Source of the DNA: Rodentibacter ratti
GTDB lineage: Bacteria > Pseudomonadota > Gammaproteobacteria > Enterobacterales > Pasteurellaceae
Reading direction: 5' to 3'
Assembly (NCBI RefSeq): GCF_002000485.1
Contig: NZ_MLAJ01000003.1
Span: 1-64,000, forward strand
Length of the DNA stretch: 64,000 nt
The translations under genes were made by a program, and so were the position numbers. Shown here piece by piece: positions 1 to 12,219 of the stretch. The notes below the pieces were generated by a model, which worked only from the letters and a program-made list of their open reading frames with translations, searched no databases and was not told the DNA's origin. Position 1 is the first letter of the stretch, and each line of letters opens with the position of its first letter.

Positions 1-92
1 TATAGGGATTTTTTTACGCCACGCAAGGGATTTTTTCAAAAAAATGACAAAAAAGTTTAGTTTGTGGAAAAATCATACAAAACAATTCGCTT

Positions 93-902
93 TTAATTGA
101 GTTCTATCACATCTAAAGATTCAAATCCCCACAAATTTAGTACTTGATTGAACTTTAATTCTTCATCAAAATGTTGGGTGCAAAACATTTTATTATATTT
201 GTTATTTTTATCTTTCGCTTCTACTCCCATCAATAGAGATTGAACTCGCTTTGCAATCGCAACCCCTGATTCCATAAAATGTTTTACTTGTGGCAAACAA
301 AATTGAATCTCTTCTTTAATTAACGGGAAATGTGTACATCCAAGAATTAATGTATCTAAATCTATCATCCCTATCCAAGGTTGCAACTCATTTTTTAATT
401 TCACCATATCGACTGACTGCCCACGAATTTTTTGTTCGGCGATTTCAACTAATTTTGTTGAACCTAATCGTTCCACTTGGCAATCCATCGCAAATTTATT
501 GATAAGCTCATCCACATAAGGACGCTTTACCGTGCCCTTTGTTGCCAATAAACCAATATGTTTTGTGTTTGAAATCTCTGCAGCCGGCTTAATTGCGGGA
601 ACAGTGCCAATAATAGGGATAGAAAAATTTTCACGTAGCGCCGGTAACACGACTGTACTTGCCGTATTGCATGCAATAACAATCGCATCTAAAGGATGAA
701 TAATATTAATCAGCTGGCATATCGCTAACATTCGCTGAATAATGCTTTCTTCACTGCGCTCTGAATAAGGAAAACCGCCATTATCAAAACAATAAAGATA
801 ATGCCAATCAGGTAATAATTTTTTTGTTTCGCGATACACGCTAAATCCGCCCATTCCTGAATCACAAAAGAGTATCGTTGGGCGCTCTTTTTTTATATCC
901 AT
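93..902 (-). CDS. murI: Glutamate racemase
   Basis: Converts L-glutamate to D-glutamate in the cytoplasm for peptidoglycan synthesis. The protein (269 aa) has the two catalytic cysteines of the Asp/Glu racemase family, in the motifs ACNTAS (Cys78) and GCTHFP (Cys189), and an N-terminal DSGMGG loop. I chose the ATG at 902 because AGGAAGAG lies 6 bases before it and the length then matches the Haemophilus protein as I know it. A start 9 codons earlier is open but has no better ribosome site. It follows recG closely and is probably the last gene of the gmk-rpoZ-spoT-recG group. Confidence 0.95.
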   Translation of the reverse strand: MDIKKERPTILFCDSGMGGFSVYRETKKLLPDWHYLYCFDNGGFPYSERSEESIIQRMLAICQLINIIHPLDAIVIACNTASTVVLPALRENFSIPIIGTVPAIKPAAEISNTKHIGLLATKGTVKRPYVDELINKFAMDCQVERLGSTKLVEIAEQKIRGQSVDMVKLKNELQPWIGMIDLDTLILGCTHFPLIKEEIQFCLPQVKHFMESGVAIAKRVQSLLMGVEAKDKNNKYNKMFCTQHFDEELKFNQVLNLWGFESLDVIELN

Positions 903-930
903 GAAAAACTCTTCCTTTATCGACTGCACT

Positions 931-3012
931 TTAAGCGTTTGAGTAAATTTCTTTATTCTTTAACCAGCGTTGAATTAAACTTTCCGCAACATCCGGATAT
1001 TGCTGAATAAGTTGTTTGGCGTAATGTTGCACCGTTGGAATCATTTTACGATCACGCATTAAATTTGCCACTTTAAATTCAGCAATCCCTGTTTGTTTTG
1101 TACCTAGTACCTCACCCGGACCACGGATTTCCAAATCTTTTTCAGAAATGAAGAAACCGTCTTGGCTGTCTCGCAGCACTTGTAAGCGTTTTTGTGAAAC
1201 TTTTCCTAAAGGCGGCTTATACATTAATACACAAAAAGATGCTGTGCTGCCTCGTCCGACACGTCCGCGTAATTGATGAAGTTGCGATAGCCCTAAACGT
1301 TCGGCATTTTCGATAATCATCAAACTCGCATTCGGTACATCTACACCAACTTCAATCACTGTCGTTGCCACGAGCAAGTCTAACTCTGCATTTTTAAACT
1401 GCAACATGACCTCTTGTTTTTCTTGTGGTTTCATTCTTCCGTGCACCAAACCAATTTTCAACATGGGTAAGGCTTTCGTTAAATCTTCCCAAGTGGCTTC
1501 GGCGGCTTGAGCCTCTAATACTTCAGACTCATCAATCAAAGTACATACCCAATAGGCTTGGCGCTTTTCCGTTAAACAGGCTTTCTTCACCCGTTCTACT
1601 ATTTCGTCACGACGTTCTTCCGAAATCACCACCGTTGTAATCGGTGTACGTCCAGGAGGCAATTCATCAATAATAGATGTATCTAAATCTGCATATACTG
1701 TCATCGCTAATGTTCTTGGTATCGGGGTCGCCGTCATAATTAACTGATGGGGGTAAAATCCTGCTTTTTCCCCTTTATTACGAAGCATTAAGCGTTGATG
1801 CACACCAAAACGATGTTGTTCATCAATAATCACAAGAGAAAGCGCAGCAAATTCTACCTCTTCTTGAAACAGTGCATGAGTACCAACGATCATTTGTACC
1901 GTACCATTTTTGATTTTTTCCAACTCAGTTTGACGTGCTTTCCCCTTCACCTTGCCAGCTAACCAGCCTACATTAATCCCCAAGGACTCAAACCAATGAC
2001 GGAAATTATTAGCATGTTGCTCTGCTAAAATTTCTGTCGGCGCCATCAGCGCCACTTGTTTACCATTGTCAATCGCAACTAACGCGGCTAATGCAGCTAC
2101 CAACGTTTTACCTGATCCCACATCCCCTTGCACCAAGCGCATCATAGGATAATCTTTGGCTAGATCTTGTTCAACATCAGCGATAACCCGAGTTTGTGCA
2201 TGAGTTGGTTTAAAAGGCAAGCTCATCAAAAATCGTTGTTTCAAATCCGTTTGGTAATGTAAAGGCAAAGATAAAAATTGTTGTGAACCTAACCGCACTT
2301 TTTGCATGGCAAGATTATGTGCGAGTAACTCTTCAAAAATTAATCTCTGCTGAGCAGGATGCTGCCCTTTTTCCAGTGCTTCTAAGGAAATATCCGGTGG
2401 CGGTCGGTGCAATAGATGCAATGCATCTTTTAAGTTGAATTGATGAGGATTAAATTCATTAGGCAAAATTTCAGCAATTTGTACTTTATCCAGTAAATTT
2501 AAGGCTTGCTCTACTAGCTTTCGTAACGTATTTTGCTTTAGACCTTCTGTAGTGGAATAAATAGGTGTAAGCGTTTCTTCCAATATAATCGGTGTATTGT
2601 CACGAATGATTTGATACTCCGGATGATGAATTTCCGGCATATAACGCCCCCGTTTGACTTCGCCAAAAGCCTTAACACGAGCACCGATTTGAAAGCTGTT
2701 ACGCATTCCCGCATTAAAATTAAAAAAACGTAACATAATTTTTGATGTGCCATCAGACAGGCTGACTGACAAAATCGGACGGCGGGCAAAAGTGACCTCG
2801 CAAGTTTGCACAATCCCTTCAATAGTGAAATATTGATCAGGCCGTAAATCTGCAATTGGTGTAATACGCGTACGATCCTCATAACGGATCGGCAAATGAA
2901 AGAGCAGATCTTGTAAATTATGAATACCGATTTTGCTGAGTTTATTAGAAACTGCCGCCCCTACACCTGAAAGCGTGGTAAGTGGAATGGCATCAAGAAG
3001 TGAAAACCCCAT
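931..3012 (-). CDS. recG: ATP-dependent DNA helicase RecG
   Basis: Branch-migration helicase that remodels stalled replication forks and Holliday junctions. The 693-aa protein has the N-terminal wedge/OB region (about residues 50-150), Walker A GDVGSGKT (296-303), the DEQH Walker B box (397-400), a TATPIPRT motif and the C-terminal helicase motif QLRGRVGRG. Length is normal for the family. It starts 6 bases after the spoT stop codon, so the two are probably cotranscribed. No strong ribosome site is visible before the ATG, which suggests translational coupling. Confidence 0.97.
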   Translation of the reverse strand: MGFSLLDAIPLTTLSGVGAAVSNKLSKIGIHNLQDLLFHLPIRYEDRTRITPIADLRPDQYFTIEGIVQTCEVTFARRPILSVSLSDGTSKIMLRFFNFNAGMRNSFQIGARVKAFGEVKRGRYMPEIHHPEYQIIRDNTPIILEETLTPIYSTTEGLKQNTLRKLVEQALNLLDKVQIAEILPNEFNPHQFNLKDALHLLHRPPPDISLEALEKGQHPAQQRLIFEELLAHNLAMQKVRLGSQQFLSLPLHYQTDLKQRFLMSLPFKPTHAQTRVIADVEQDLAKDYPMMRLVQGDVGSGKTLVAALAALVAIDNGKQVALMAPTEILAEQHANNFRHWFESLGINVGWLAGKVKGKARQTELEKIKNGTVQMIVGTHALFQEEVEFAALSLVIIDEQHRFGVHQRLMLRNKGEKAGFYPHQLIMTATPIPRTLAMTVYADLDTSIIDELPPGRTPITTVVISEERRDEIVERVKKACLTEKRQAYWVCTLIDESEVLEAQAAEATWEDLTKALPMLKIGLVHGRMKPQEKQEVMLQFKNAELDLLVATTVIEVGVDVPNASLMIIENAERLGLSQLHQLRGRVGRGSTASFCVLMYKPPLGKVSQKRLQVLRDSQDGFFISEKDLEIRGPGEVLGTKQTGIAEFKVANLMRDRKMIPTVQHYAKQLIQQYPDVAESLIQRWLKNKEIYSNA

Positions 3013-3018
3013 ACTATA

Positions 3019-5130
3019 TTAGGCATTAATATTGCGCTTTGCACTCACCACGCCGGTAATTCTCTTAATACGAGATAAGATATTGGCGAGGTGTTTTGTA
3101 TCTTTCACGCTAATTTGCAAAATTACCAACAACAAATTATTTTCCAACCCTTCCGTCCAAATGTTTTGAATACTGCCTTCACTTGCCCCGATCGCTGTCA
3201 TTAAACTTGGCAAAGCACTTTTTTCATTTAAGATTTCAATTTGTAATTCAGCATCAAAATTAACCGCACTTTGCATTTTTTCCCATTTAGCTATGACTAA
3301 TTGCTGGGCATTTCTAAGATTTTCACATTGTTGGTGATGAATAATGATCCCATGATTCGGCGTACTGCACCCCATAATCGGATCATTCGGAATCGGGTGG
3401 CAACATTTGGCAAATTCTATGTTAGCCATTAAAGTAGGCGCAATTGTTAAAGTGTTTGAATGATTTTCCGTATTACCATCCACATCAATTTCTATCGGTT
3501 CTCCTACTAGCTGATGTGCAATCACAGAGGCAAGTTGATTACCTAAACCAATTTCACGTAATAACCCATCAAGTGAAGAAAGTTTTCGCTCATCCAAAAC
3601 CCTTTGAATTTGTTGCGGAGAAAGATCAGACAAACGATGCGGTTGCAAGGCAGCATTTAGTTCTCTTTCACCTATTTTTATCGCATCATCTTCACAGCGT
3701 TGTTTTAAATAGTGGCGTATACGGGTTTTCGCACGGGCAGTAACTACAAAATTCAACCAAGAAGCTTTAGGATGCGCATTTGGCTCTGTGATAATGTTCA
3801 CTGTTTGACCGGATTCTAACGCCTTTGATAACGGATAAGGTTTATACTCAACCATTACACCGACACAAGTATTACCGATATCCGAATGTACCGCATAAGC
3901 AAAATCTACTGCGGTTGCCCCTTTCGGCAATTCAACAATACGTCCTTTTGGTGTAAAAACAAAAATTTCTTTTGGAAAAAATTCCGATTTTACATTTTCA
4001 ATGAACTCAAAGGAATTTCCGACACTTTGTTGAATTTCAACCAAATTTTGTAACCAGCGTTGAGCCCGAATCTGAGCCGTTGTACTGTCATTTTTACCAC
4101 TTTCTTTATATACCCAGTACGCAGTCACCCCCATTTCAGCCACTTGCTCCATATCTTCCGTATGAATGTGTACATCCACCGGTACCCCATGCGGACCAAT
4201 CATAGAAGTTTGTAAAGACTGATAGCCGTTTGCCTTTGGCACAGCAATATAATCTTTCACACGTCCCGGGCGAGGTTTATACAGACTGTGCATTTGACCC
4301 AATACGCGATAACAATCATCAATATTTTTCACAATAATACGGAACGCATAAATGTCCATAATAGAGTGAAATTCTTGATCTTTCGCCCGCATTTTCTGAT
4401 AGATCTTATAAAGATGTTTTTCTCGTCCCCACACTCGTGCAACAATCCCCGCATTTTCTAACCGCTCTTTAATTTCATTAGCAATGCGTTCGATAAGGTC
4501 TTGACGATTATTTCTTGCTACTTCAACTAATTTTTTCAATACCTTATAACGATGTGGGTACATCGCTTCAAAGGATAAATCCTCTAATTCATTTTTGATA
4601 TGCTCAATGCCTAAACGATGTGCAAGCGGGCAATAAATTTCAAGAGTCTCTTTAGCAATACGGCGTCGCTTGTCAGGACGTAACGACCCTAATGTACGCA
4701 TATTGTGCGTTCGGTCTGCAAGCTTAATCAATACCACTCGAATATCACGGGTCATCGCCAAAATCATTTTGCGGAAATTTTCCACCTGTGCTTCTTGGCG
4801 TGTCCGGAATTTTAATTTATCAAGCTTTGATACACCCTCAACAATATCTGCAACACTTGCGCCAAATTCCTTTTTAAGATTTTCCTCCGTATAAGGCGTG
4901 TCCTCTATAACGTCATGCAACAACGCCGCCATCACTGCCTCATGATCAAGATTCATTTTCGCAATAATGGAAGCTACTGCTACAGGATGGGTAATATAAG
5001 GTTCACCACTTGAACGAAACTGTCCCTCATGTGCATTTTTTGCGATAATAAATGCACGTCTGACTAATTCAACTTTATCTTCGGGTAAATACCCTTGAAT
5101 AATTCGTTCTAAATCTGCAAACAATTCCAA
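3019..5130 (-). CDS. spoT: Bifunctional (p)ppGpp synthase/hydrolase SpoT
   Basis: Makes and degrades the alarmone (p)ppGpp. Visible parts are the HD hydrolase site ALLHDVIEDT near residue 70, a synthetase domain with the RAKD motif typical of SpoT/Rel rather than the EXDD form of RelA, a TGS domain (FVFTPKGRIVELPKG) near residue 390, and a C-terminal ACT domain. I kept the TTG start: the N-terminus (MELFADLERIIQGYLPED) lines up with E. coli SpoT from its first residue, total length (703) is close to 702, and AGGTG lies just upstream. An intact HD site means hydrolase activity should be present. Confidence 0.96.
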   Translation of the reverse strand: MELFADLERIIQGYLPEDKVELVRRAFIIAKNAHEGQFRSSGEPYITHPVAVASIIAKMNLDHEAVMAALLHDVIEDTPYTEENLKKEFGASVADIVEGVSKLDKLKFRTRQEAQVENFRKMILAMTRDIRVVLIKLADRTHNMRTLGSLRPDKRRRIAKETLEIYCPLAHRLGIEHIKNELEDLSFEAMYPHRYKVLKKLVEVARNNRQDLIERIANEIKERLENAGIVARVWGREKHLYKIYQKMRAKDQEFHSIMDIYAFRIIVKNIDDCYRVLGQMHSLYKPRPGRVKDYIAVPKANGYQSLQTSMIGPHGVPVDVHIHTEDMEQVAEMGVTAYWVYKESGKNDSTTAQIRAQRWLQNLVEIQQSVGNSFEFIENVKSEFFPKEIFVFTPKGRIVELPKGATAVDFAYAVHSDIGNTCVGVMVEYKPYPLSKALESGQTVNIITEPNAHPKASWLNFVVTARAKTRIRHYLKQRCEDDAIKIGERELNAALQPHRLSDLSPQQIQRVLDERKLSSLDGLLREIGLGNQLASVIAHQLVGEPIEIDVDGNTENHSNTLTIAPTLMANIEFAKCCHPIPNDPIMGCSTPNHGIIIHHQQCENLRNAQQLVIAKWEKMQSAVNFDAELQIEILNEKSALPSLMTAIGASEGSIQNIWTEGLENNLLLVILQISVKDTKHLANILSRIKRITGVVSAKRNINA

Positions 5131-5172
5131 AGGACACCTGGCTTTTTTCGGGTTAAATGAATGGTTGAAATG

Positions 5173-5203
5173 AAACTGCGGTTGAAACCAACCGCACTTT
5201 TAA
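5173..5203 (-). terminator. Hairpin of one degenerate and one good uptake signal
   Basis: An inverted pair AAACTGCGGTT / AACCGCACTTT with a 6-base loop lies between rpoZ and spoT. The right arm is a perfect uptake signal, ACCGCACTT. The left arm has one base changed (AACTGCGGT for AAGTGCGGT), leaving one mismatch in the stem. Such pairs act as terminators or attenuators in Haemophilus. Here it would lower, not block, spoT transcription from upstream. Confidence 0.55.
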
Positions 5204-5205
5204 AA

Positions 5206-5472
5206 TTACTCGGAAATTAATGCCACCGCTGCTGCTTCTACATGCTGAACAGCTGTGATAGCTTGATGCTCTTGGGCATCCATAATCTCATTAGAGATTA
5301 ATCCTTTTTCAATTTCACGCAATGCGATAACGGTCGGTTTATCATTATCTTCCGGTACTAAAGGATCACGTTGATGTAATTGCAATTGTCTCGCACGGCG
5401 TGCTGCGGTCAAAATTAAATCAAAACGGTTGCCAATTTTTTCTACCGCATCTTGTACTGTAACACGTGCCAT
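5206..5472 (-). CDS. rpoZ: RNA polymerase omega subunit
   Basis: Small subunit that helps assemble RNA polymerase and forms part of a ppGpp-binding site. The 88-aa protein starts [19 protein letters not shown] and contains the conserved stretch [13 protein letters not shown]. It lies between gmk and spoT, the same order as in E. coli and H. influenzae, so the alarmone enzyme and its target subunit are neighbours. Confidence 0.97.
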   Translation of the reverse strand: MARVTVQDAVEKIGNRFDLILTAARRARQLQLHQRDPLVPEDNDKPTVIALREIEKGLISNEIMDAQEHQAITAVQHVEAAAVALISE

Positions 5473-5526
5473 ATTCTATTACTCCGGTTCATCTAAAAAT
5501 AAGGGATATAAAGAGGAGCTATCATA

Positions 5527-6165
5527 CTAAATCTTATGATTTTTATCTAGTAGCTGATAAATTAAGCTGGTATTTTCTGCTTGTTGATAATTTTTGGTTA
5601 AACGTTCCGCACGTAAGATACTCTGTAAATCTGCTAATGCTTGCTCAAAATTATCGTTGATAATGACATAATCGTACTCATCATAGTGGGAAATTTCATT
5701 CTTTGCTTTTGCCATACGCTCCATAATTACCGCTTCACTGTCTTGACCACGACCAATCAAACGACGCTCTAACTCCGGCAACGACGGGGGAAGAATAAAG
5801 ATACTTTTTACCTTTGCCACTTTTTTACGAATTTGTTGCGCACCTTGCCAATCAATATCCAAAAAAACATCAATTCCTTTTGCCAGATTCTCCTGAATTG
5901 CCGGCAATGATGTACCATAATAATTTCCACCAAACACCGTAGCATATTCCAAAAATAAATCTTGTTTGATCAAGGACTCAAATTCTTCTTTAGAAACAAA
6001 ATAATAATGTACACCGTCAATTTCACCGGGTCTCGGAGCACGCGTTGTATGCGAAATCGACACCATTTTTTGTGTGGAAGAATCACGTTCCAATAATGCT
6101 GAAATTAACGAAGATTTACCCGCTCCGCTTGGAGCTGAAAGAATGTATAAATTGCCTTGTGACAT
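5527..6165 (-). CDS. gmk: Guanylate kinase
   Basis: Phosphorylates GMP to GDP with ATP. The 212-aa protein has the P-loop [11 protein letters not shown] at residues 10-20, the GMP-binding stretch [20 protein letters not shown], and the conserved [12 protein letters not shown]. First gene of the gmk-rpoZ-spoT-recG-murI group. A CATAAT box at 6196-6201 on the minus strand is a possible -10 element for the group, but its -35 is poor. Confidence 0.96.
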   Translation of the reverse strand: MSQGNLYILSAPSGAGKSSLISALLERDSSTQKMVSISHTTRAPRPGEIDGVHYYFVSKEEFESLIKQDLFLEYATVFGGNYYGTSLPAIQENLAKGIDVFLDIDWQGAQQIRKKVAKVKSIFILPPSLPELERRLIGRGQDSEAVIMERMAKAKNEISHYDEYDYVIINDNFEQALADLQSILRAERLTKNYQQAENTSLIYQLLDKNHKI

Positions 6166-6274
6166 AGTTTGAACCTTTCCTAAATATTTCAGTCTATTAT
6201 GCCGATTATTTAATAGAAAATCATTAAAGTGCGGTCATCTTTTCGGAAGTTTTTATCTAAAAAAGTATTTTTAG

Positions 6275-6334
6275 CGTGATCTAGATCACAAAAAAATCGG
6301 ATTTCTAGTTTTATCTAAATGCTCGTGCTATAAT
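6275..6334 (+). promoter_or_regulatory. gapA promoter with CRP-type site
   Basis: A near-perfect CRP palindrome, CGTGA-TCTAGA-TCACA, lies at 6275-6290. A consensus -10 TATAAT is at 6329-6334, giving a predicted start near 6341. The palindrome centre is then about 58-59 bases upstream, close to the usual class I position. The -35 is weak, as expected for a CRP-activated promoter. The leader to the ATG is about 80 bases. Confidence 0.7.
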
Positions 6335-6413
6335 CCGCTCCATATTCTTTTTCTTTAAGGAGCGTACTTGCTTCTTAAACGTAACGGTTTGTTTAACTTA
6401 ACTAAGAAGGTAA

Positions 6414-7439
<1,026 letters not shown>

Positions 7440-7459
7440 TCAAAATAACTAATATACTA

Positions 7460-7483
7460 ACCGCTCTTCGGAGCGGTTTTTTA
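7460..7483 (+). terminator. gapA terminator
   Basis: Perfect 7-bp stem ACCGCTC / GAGCGGT with a TTCG tetraloop, followed by a run of six T. A textbook rho-independent terminator 20 bases after the gapA stop codon. Confidence 0.92.
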
Positions 7484-7637
7484 TTTTCCAATCCTATTGG
7501 GTTCTTATCACACATTGTACAAAAGCTCACTCAAAATCATCAAAAATATTAAAGATTTATCTGGCTTTTCTTTTCGTTTAGCCTTATATTAGCGCACAAC
7601 TGTTAGCTCAATTAACATTAAACTAAATAAGGTTAAT

Positions 7638-9440
7638 ATGAATCTTGATCTTCATTTTATTCATCGTATTGAACAACAAGTAAAAACACGAGGAAATACG
7701 ACCGCACTTCGCCATAAAGAAAACGGCGTCTGGAAAGATATCACTTGGATCGCATTCCAAAATCAGCTAAACCAACTTTCTCGCGCATTACTCGCTTGTG
7801 GCATTCAGGTACAAGATAAAATTGCAATTTTTGCTCATAATATGCCAAATTGGACGATTGCCGATATTGCGGCGTTACAAATTCGCGCGGTTACCGTTCC
7901 TATTTATGCAACTAACACGGCGCAGCAGGCTGAGTTTGTATTAAATCATGGCGATGTCAAAATTCTATTCGTAGGAGATCAAGAACAATATGACCACGCT
8001 TTAGAAATTGCTTCACTCTGCCCTCAATTACAAAAAATCGTGGCGATGAAACCCAGTATTAAACTTCATACTGACGCTCTTTCTTGTTCTTGGGAAGAGT
8101 TTATCAAGCTTGGCACAATGGAGCATCAAGCCGAATTAAATCAACGTTTGCATGATAAGCGAATGGACGATTTATTTACGATTATCTATACCTCAGGGAC
8201 GACAGGTGAACCAAAAGGCGTGATGTTGGATTATTCAAATCTAGCTCATCAATTAGAAGCGCACGATCTTACACTTCATGTCACACCGCAGGATATTTCT
8301 CTCTCATTTTTGCCTTTTTCTCATATTTTCGAGCGGGCATGGGCCGCTTATGTTCTTCATCGTGGCGCAATACTTTGTTATTTGGAAGATACAAATCAAG
8401 TGCGCTCGGTTTTAGCGGAAATTCGTCCTACATTAATGTGTGCAGTACCACGTTTTTACGAAAAAATTTATGCCGCCGTATTAGATAAAGTACAAAAAGC
8501 CTCGAAATTTCGCCAGATTCTTTTTCACTGGGCGATCGCTATCGGACAAAAACGCTTCACGCTATTAACAGAAAGAAAACCGATTCCTTTCTTACTAAAA
8601 AAACAATATGCACTCGCTGATAAACTCGTCTTATCCAAACTTCGCCAATTATTAGGCGGTAGAATTAAAATGATGCCTTGTGGCGGCGCAAAACTAGAAC
8701 CAGCTATTGGGTTATTTTTTCAGAGCATTGGAATTAACGTTAAACTTGGTTATGGTATGACAGAAACCACAGCAACCGTTTCATGTTGGCACGATAACCA
8801 ATTTAACCCTCATTCCATCGGGACACCAATGCCGAAAGCTGAAGTCAAAATTGGCGAAAATAACGAAATTCTTGTTCGCGGTAATATGGTGATGAAAGGC
8901 TATTACAAAAAGCCGGAAGAAACCGTTCAAGTCTTCACAGAAGATGGTTTCCTAAGAACCGGCGATGCAGGCGAGATCGATGCTGAAGGTAACCTTTTCA
9001 TTACGGATCGTATTAAAGAATTAATGAAAACCTCTAACGGCAAATACATTGCACCACAATATATCGAAAGTAAAATCGGTAAAGACAAATTTATTGAACA
9101 AATTGCCATTGTGGCAGATGCAAAAAAATATGTCTCTGCTTTGATTGTACCTTGTTTTGATAGTTTAGAAGAATACGCCAAACAGCTGAACATCAAGTAC
9201 CAAGATCGGATGGAATTGATTAAAAATTCTGAAATATTAAAGATGTTTGAACAACGTATTAATGCGGTACAAAAGGAGTTAGCACACTTTGAACAAGTGA
9301 AGAAATTTACTTTACTCTCTCAGGCATTCAGTATCAAATTAGGTGAAATTACCCCGACCTTAAAACTCAAACGAAAAGTCATTATGGAACGTTACCGTAA
9401 TCAAATAGAGGCGATGTATAAACAAAATAACGAGACGTAA
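7638..9440 (+). CDS. Long-chain acyl-CoA ligase (AMP-forming)
   Basis: Activates fatty acids to acyl-CoA through an acyl-AMP intermediate. The 600-aa protein has the AMP-binding signature [13 protein letters not shown] near residue 185, the adenylation motif LGYGMTETT near 370, and the motif [13 protein letters not shown]. It corresponds to HI0002 (fadD15-like), which follows gapdH in H. influenzae, so the gene pair is conserved. A role in recycling or using exogenous fatty acids is likely. Full beta-oxidation is not implied, and no other genes of that pathway are present here. Confidence 0.9.
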   Translation: MNLDLHFIHRIEQQVKTRGNTTALRHKENGVWKDITWIAFQNQLNQLSRALLACGIQVQDKIAIFAHNMPNWTIADIAALQIRAVTVPIYATNTAQQAEFVLNHGDVKILFVGDQEQYDHALEIASLCPQLQKIVAMKPSIKLHTDALSCSWEEFIKLGTMEHQAELNQRLHDKRMDDLFTIIYTSGTTGEPKGVMLDYSNLAHQLEAHDLTLHVTPQDISLSFLPFSHIFERAWAAYVLHRGAILCYLEDTNQVRSVLAEIRPTLMCAVPRFYEKIYAAVLDKVQKASKFRQILFHWAIAIGQKRFTLLTERKPIPFLLKKQYALADKLVLSKLRQLLGGRIKMMPCGGAKLEPAIGLFFQSIGINVKLGYGMTETTATVSCWHDNQFNPHSIGTPMPKAEVKIGENNEILVRGNMVMKGYYKKPEETVQVFTEDGFLRTGDAGEIDAEGNLFITDRIKELMKTSNGKYIAPQYIESKIGKDKFIEQIAIVADAKKYVSALIVPCFDSLEEYAKQLNIKYQDRMELIKNSEILKMFEQRINAVQKELAHFEQVKKFTLLSQAFSIKLGEITPTLKLKRKVIMERYRNQIEAMYKQNNET

Positions 9441-9445
9441 ACTAG

Positions 9446-9475
9446 AAAAGTGCGGTCAAAATTGACCGCACTTTT
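9446..9475. terminator. Inverted uptake-signal pair
   Basis: Two uptake signals face each other: a 14-bp perfect stem AAAAGTGCGGTCAA / TTGACCGCACTTTT with a 2-base spacer. It can terminate transcription of the acyl-CoA ligase gene, and both arms can serve DNA uptake. Confidence 0.85.
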
Positions 9476-9490
9476 ACATACAAACTCAAG

Positions 9491-9515
9491 AAAAAATCCC
9501 CTTATGGGGATTTTT
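9491..9515. terminator. Bidirectional terminator between convergent genes
   Basis: Stem AAAAATCCCC / GGGGATTTTT with loop TTAT, T-rich on both strands. It sits between the plus-strand acyl-CoA ligase gene and the minus-strand glgP and can serve both directions. Confidence 0.88.
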
Positions 9516-9517
9516 GT

Positions 9518-11980
9518 TTAATTAATTTTAAGGGGTTCAATTTTCCAAATATTTTTGGCATATTCCAAAATAGTCCGATCTGAAGAGAAAAAGCCCATAT
9601 TGATGATATTTTGGATAGTGCTTTCAATCCATTGATCTCGATTTTTGTATTTTTCATCTACGAGTTTTTGAGCTTCCACATAACTATGGAAATCAGCAAA
9701 AACTTGGTAATAATCGTAGTATTGCAGCCCCTGTAACAGCGGTAAATAGCGTTGAGGTTCTTCTGGTGAGAACACACCGGCAATAATTTGATCAACCACA
9801 GTGCGTAATTCTGCATCATTTTGGTAATAATCAAACGGATGATAACCCTCACGGCGAAGCTGTTCTACTTGAGCTACCGTATTACCAAAAATAAAAATAT
9901 GATCCTCGCCTACATTATCCAAAATTTCTACATTCGCACCATCTAACGTTCCAAGTGTTAATGCTCCATTAAGTGCGAATTTCATATTACTGGTTCCCGA
10001 AGCCTCCGTACCGGCAAGGGAAATCTGCTCTGAAATGTCTGCCGCAGGAATAATAAGCTGTGCCAAACTCACACTATAATTAGGAATAAATACGACCTTT
10101 AAACGTCCTTGCAAGCGTTCATCATTATTGATGATATTCGCCACATCATTAATGAGGTGAATCGTCTGTTTTGCCGCATAATAAGCTGATGCCGCTTTAC
10201 CTGCTAAAATAAATACGCGCGGTTGTCAATTTTTTTCAGGATTGGCAAGCATCGCATTGTAACGGGCAACGATATGCAGCACATTTAACATTTGGCGTTT
10301 GTACTCGTGAATACGTTTTACTTGTACGTCAAATAGCGCTTTAGGATTCAATTCAATTCCGAGTTCCCGCTTCACATAATCGGCAAGTTTAACTTTGTTG
10401 ACATATTTAATGTCTGCAATGCTCTCTTTAAACGCCTTTTCATGTGCTACGGTTTCTAACTTTTTGATTTGGCTTAAATCACAACGCCATTCCTGACCAA
10501 TATATTTATCAAATAATTCAGCTAATTGAGGATTAGCCACGGCTAACCAACGACGAGGCGTAATGCCGTTCGTCACATTAGTAAAACGCTCCGGATAAAT
10601 ACGTGCAAAATCAGCGAAAGTGGATTTTACCATTAGCTCAGAATGAATTGCCGCCACCCCATTAACTTTATGTGACCCGACCACAGATAACCACCCCATA
10701 CGAACTTTGCGTTGATAGCCTTCTTCAATGAGCGATACACGTCGAATAAATTCATTATCCGTTGTGATATAAGTACGCACATATTCTAAGAAATGATCGT
10801 TAATATCAAAGATCATTTGTAAGTGGCGTGGTAAGACTTTCGCCATCATCTCAACCGGCCAAGTTTCCAACGCCTCCGACATCAGCGTATGGCAAGTGTA
10901 AGAGAAAATACTGCATGTGATATCCCATGCTTTTTCCCATTCAAAGCCTTCTTCATCAACCAACATCCGCATTAATTCCGGAATCGCTAAGGCAGGATGT
11001 GTATCGTTCAAGTGAATCGCCACTTTATCAGCCAAATTATCAAGGCTATTATGAACACGCTTATGGCGTCGAATAATGTCTTGTAAGGACGCTGACACTA
11101 AAAAATATTCCTGGCGTAAACGCAATTCACGTCCATTCCAAGTGGAATCATCCGGATATAGAACACGAGATAAATTTTTACTGGAGGCACGAGCTTCTAC
11201 CGCAGCTAAATGCTCCCCACGGTTAAATTCCGTAAGATTAAAACTTTCTCCCCCATGAGCTGACCATAATCTCAAGGTAGAGGCAGAATCATTTTTATAA
11301 CCCGGAATCATCTGGTCGTAGGCAAGTGCGGTGACTTCTTCTTGTGGGGTCCATACACATTTTTTTCCTTCAAAATGAATATTTCCACCAAACGAGACAT
11401 GGAAGCGTTTAGACGGACGTAAAAATTCCCAGGGTGCGCCTTTTTCCAACCACGCATCGGGGCGTTCCACTTGACGACCATCTTCGATTTTTTGACGGAA
11501 CATACCGTATTCATAACGAATTCCATATCCCATTCCCGGCAATCCAAGTGTCGCAATAGAATCCATAAAGCAGGCAGCCAAACGACCTAAACCACCATTT
11601 CCTAGACCCGGGTCAACTTCTTTTGCAATAATTTCCTCTAAATCAACATTTAATTCACTTAATGCTTCTTTTGTTAAACTGTAAACATCTTCCGCAATTA
11701 GTGCATTAGAAAGGGTACGACCAATTAGAAACTCCATAGAAAGGTAATAAACTCGGCGAGCATCATCGGCACGGGCTTGACTAGCCGTGCTAATCCATCC
11801 TTCGGTAACAAGATCCCGTGCTGTATATAATGTTGCATTTAACCAGTCCCGTTTACTTGCTTCCCGTGGTGAACGACCGATAGAAAAAATTAATTTATAA
11901 ACGATAGATTTTTTTAATTCTTGAACATCCAATTTAGGACGATGATAAAGAAATGGAGAATCAAAATTATCCATTATCAT
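9518..11980 (-). pseudogene. glgP: Glycogen phosphorylase with in-frame TGA
   Basis: Would release glucose-1-phosphate from glycogen. Read through, the frame has 821 codons including the final stop, as expected for the family. It is broken by TGA at 10226-10228 within PEKN[14 protein letters not shown], where relatives have Trp (TGG). The first part (584 aa) has the N-terminal half and part of the C-terminal domain. The pyridoxal-phosphate lysine motif [11 protein letters not shown] lies after the stop, so the truncated product should be inactive. The frame is the same on both sides and no other damage is visible, so this is either a recent nonsense mutation or a base-call error. Confidence 0.85.
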
Positions 11981-12219
11981 AGTAATAAGCCTCTGTTAAT
12001 AAATAAGAAATAGGATAGATAGCTAAACAATGTAAAATTCCGATATGAACCAAGTAGGCGTTGAACAAAAATACCAAACTTCAATACTACTACCTATTTG
12101 ACTAAACATTCCTGTAGATTAACTATAAAGTATCTAGCCCCATAAAACGCGTAAATTTTAGCCTTTATTAGTTAAAAAACAATCAATTTTATAAGATTTT
12201 GGTAATTTTTTAATCATAA

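Noticed and set aside
2538-2882. Long open frames opposite or within recG and many other genes
   Set aside because: They overlap well-supported genes in other frames, lack ribosome sites and show no known motifs.
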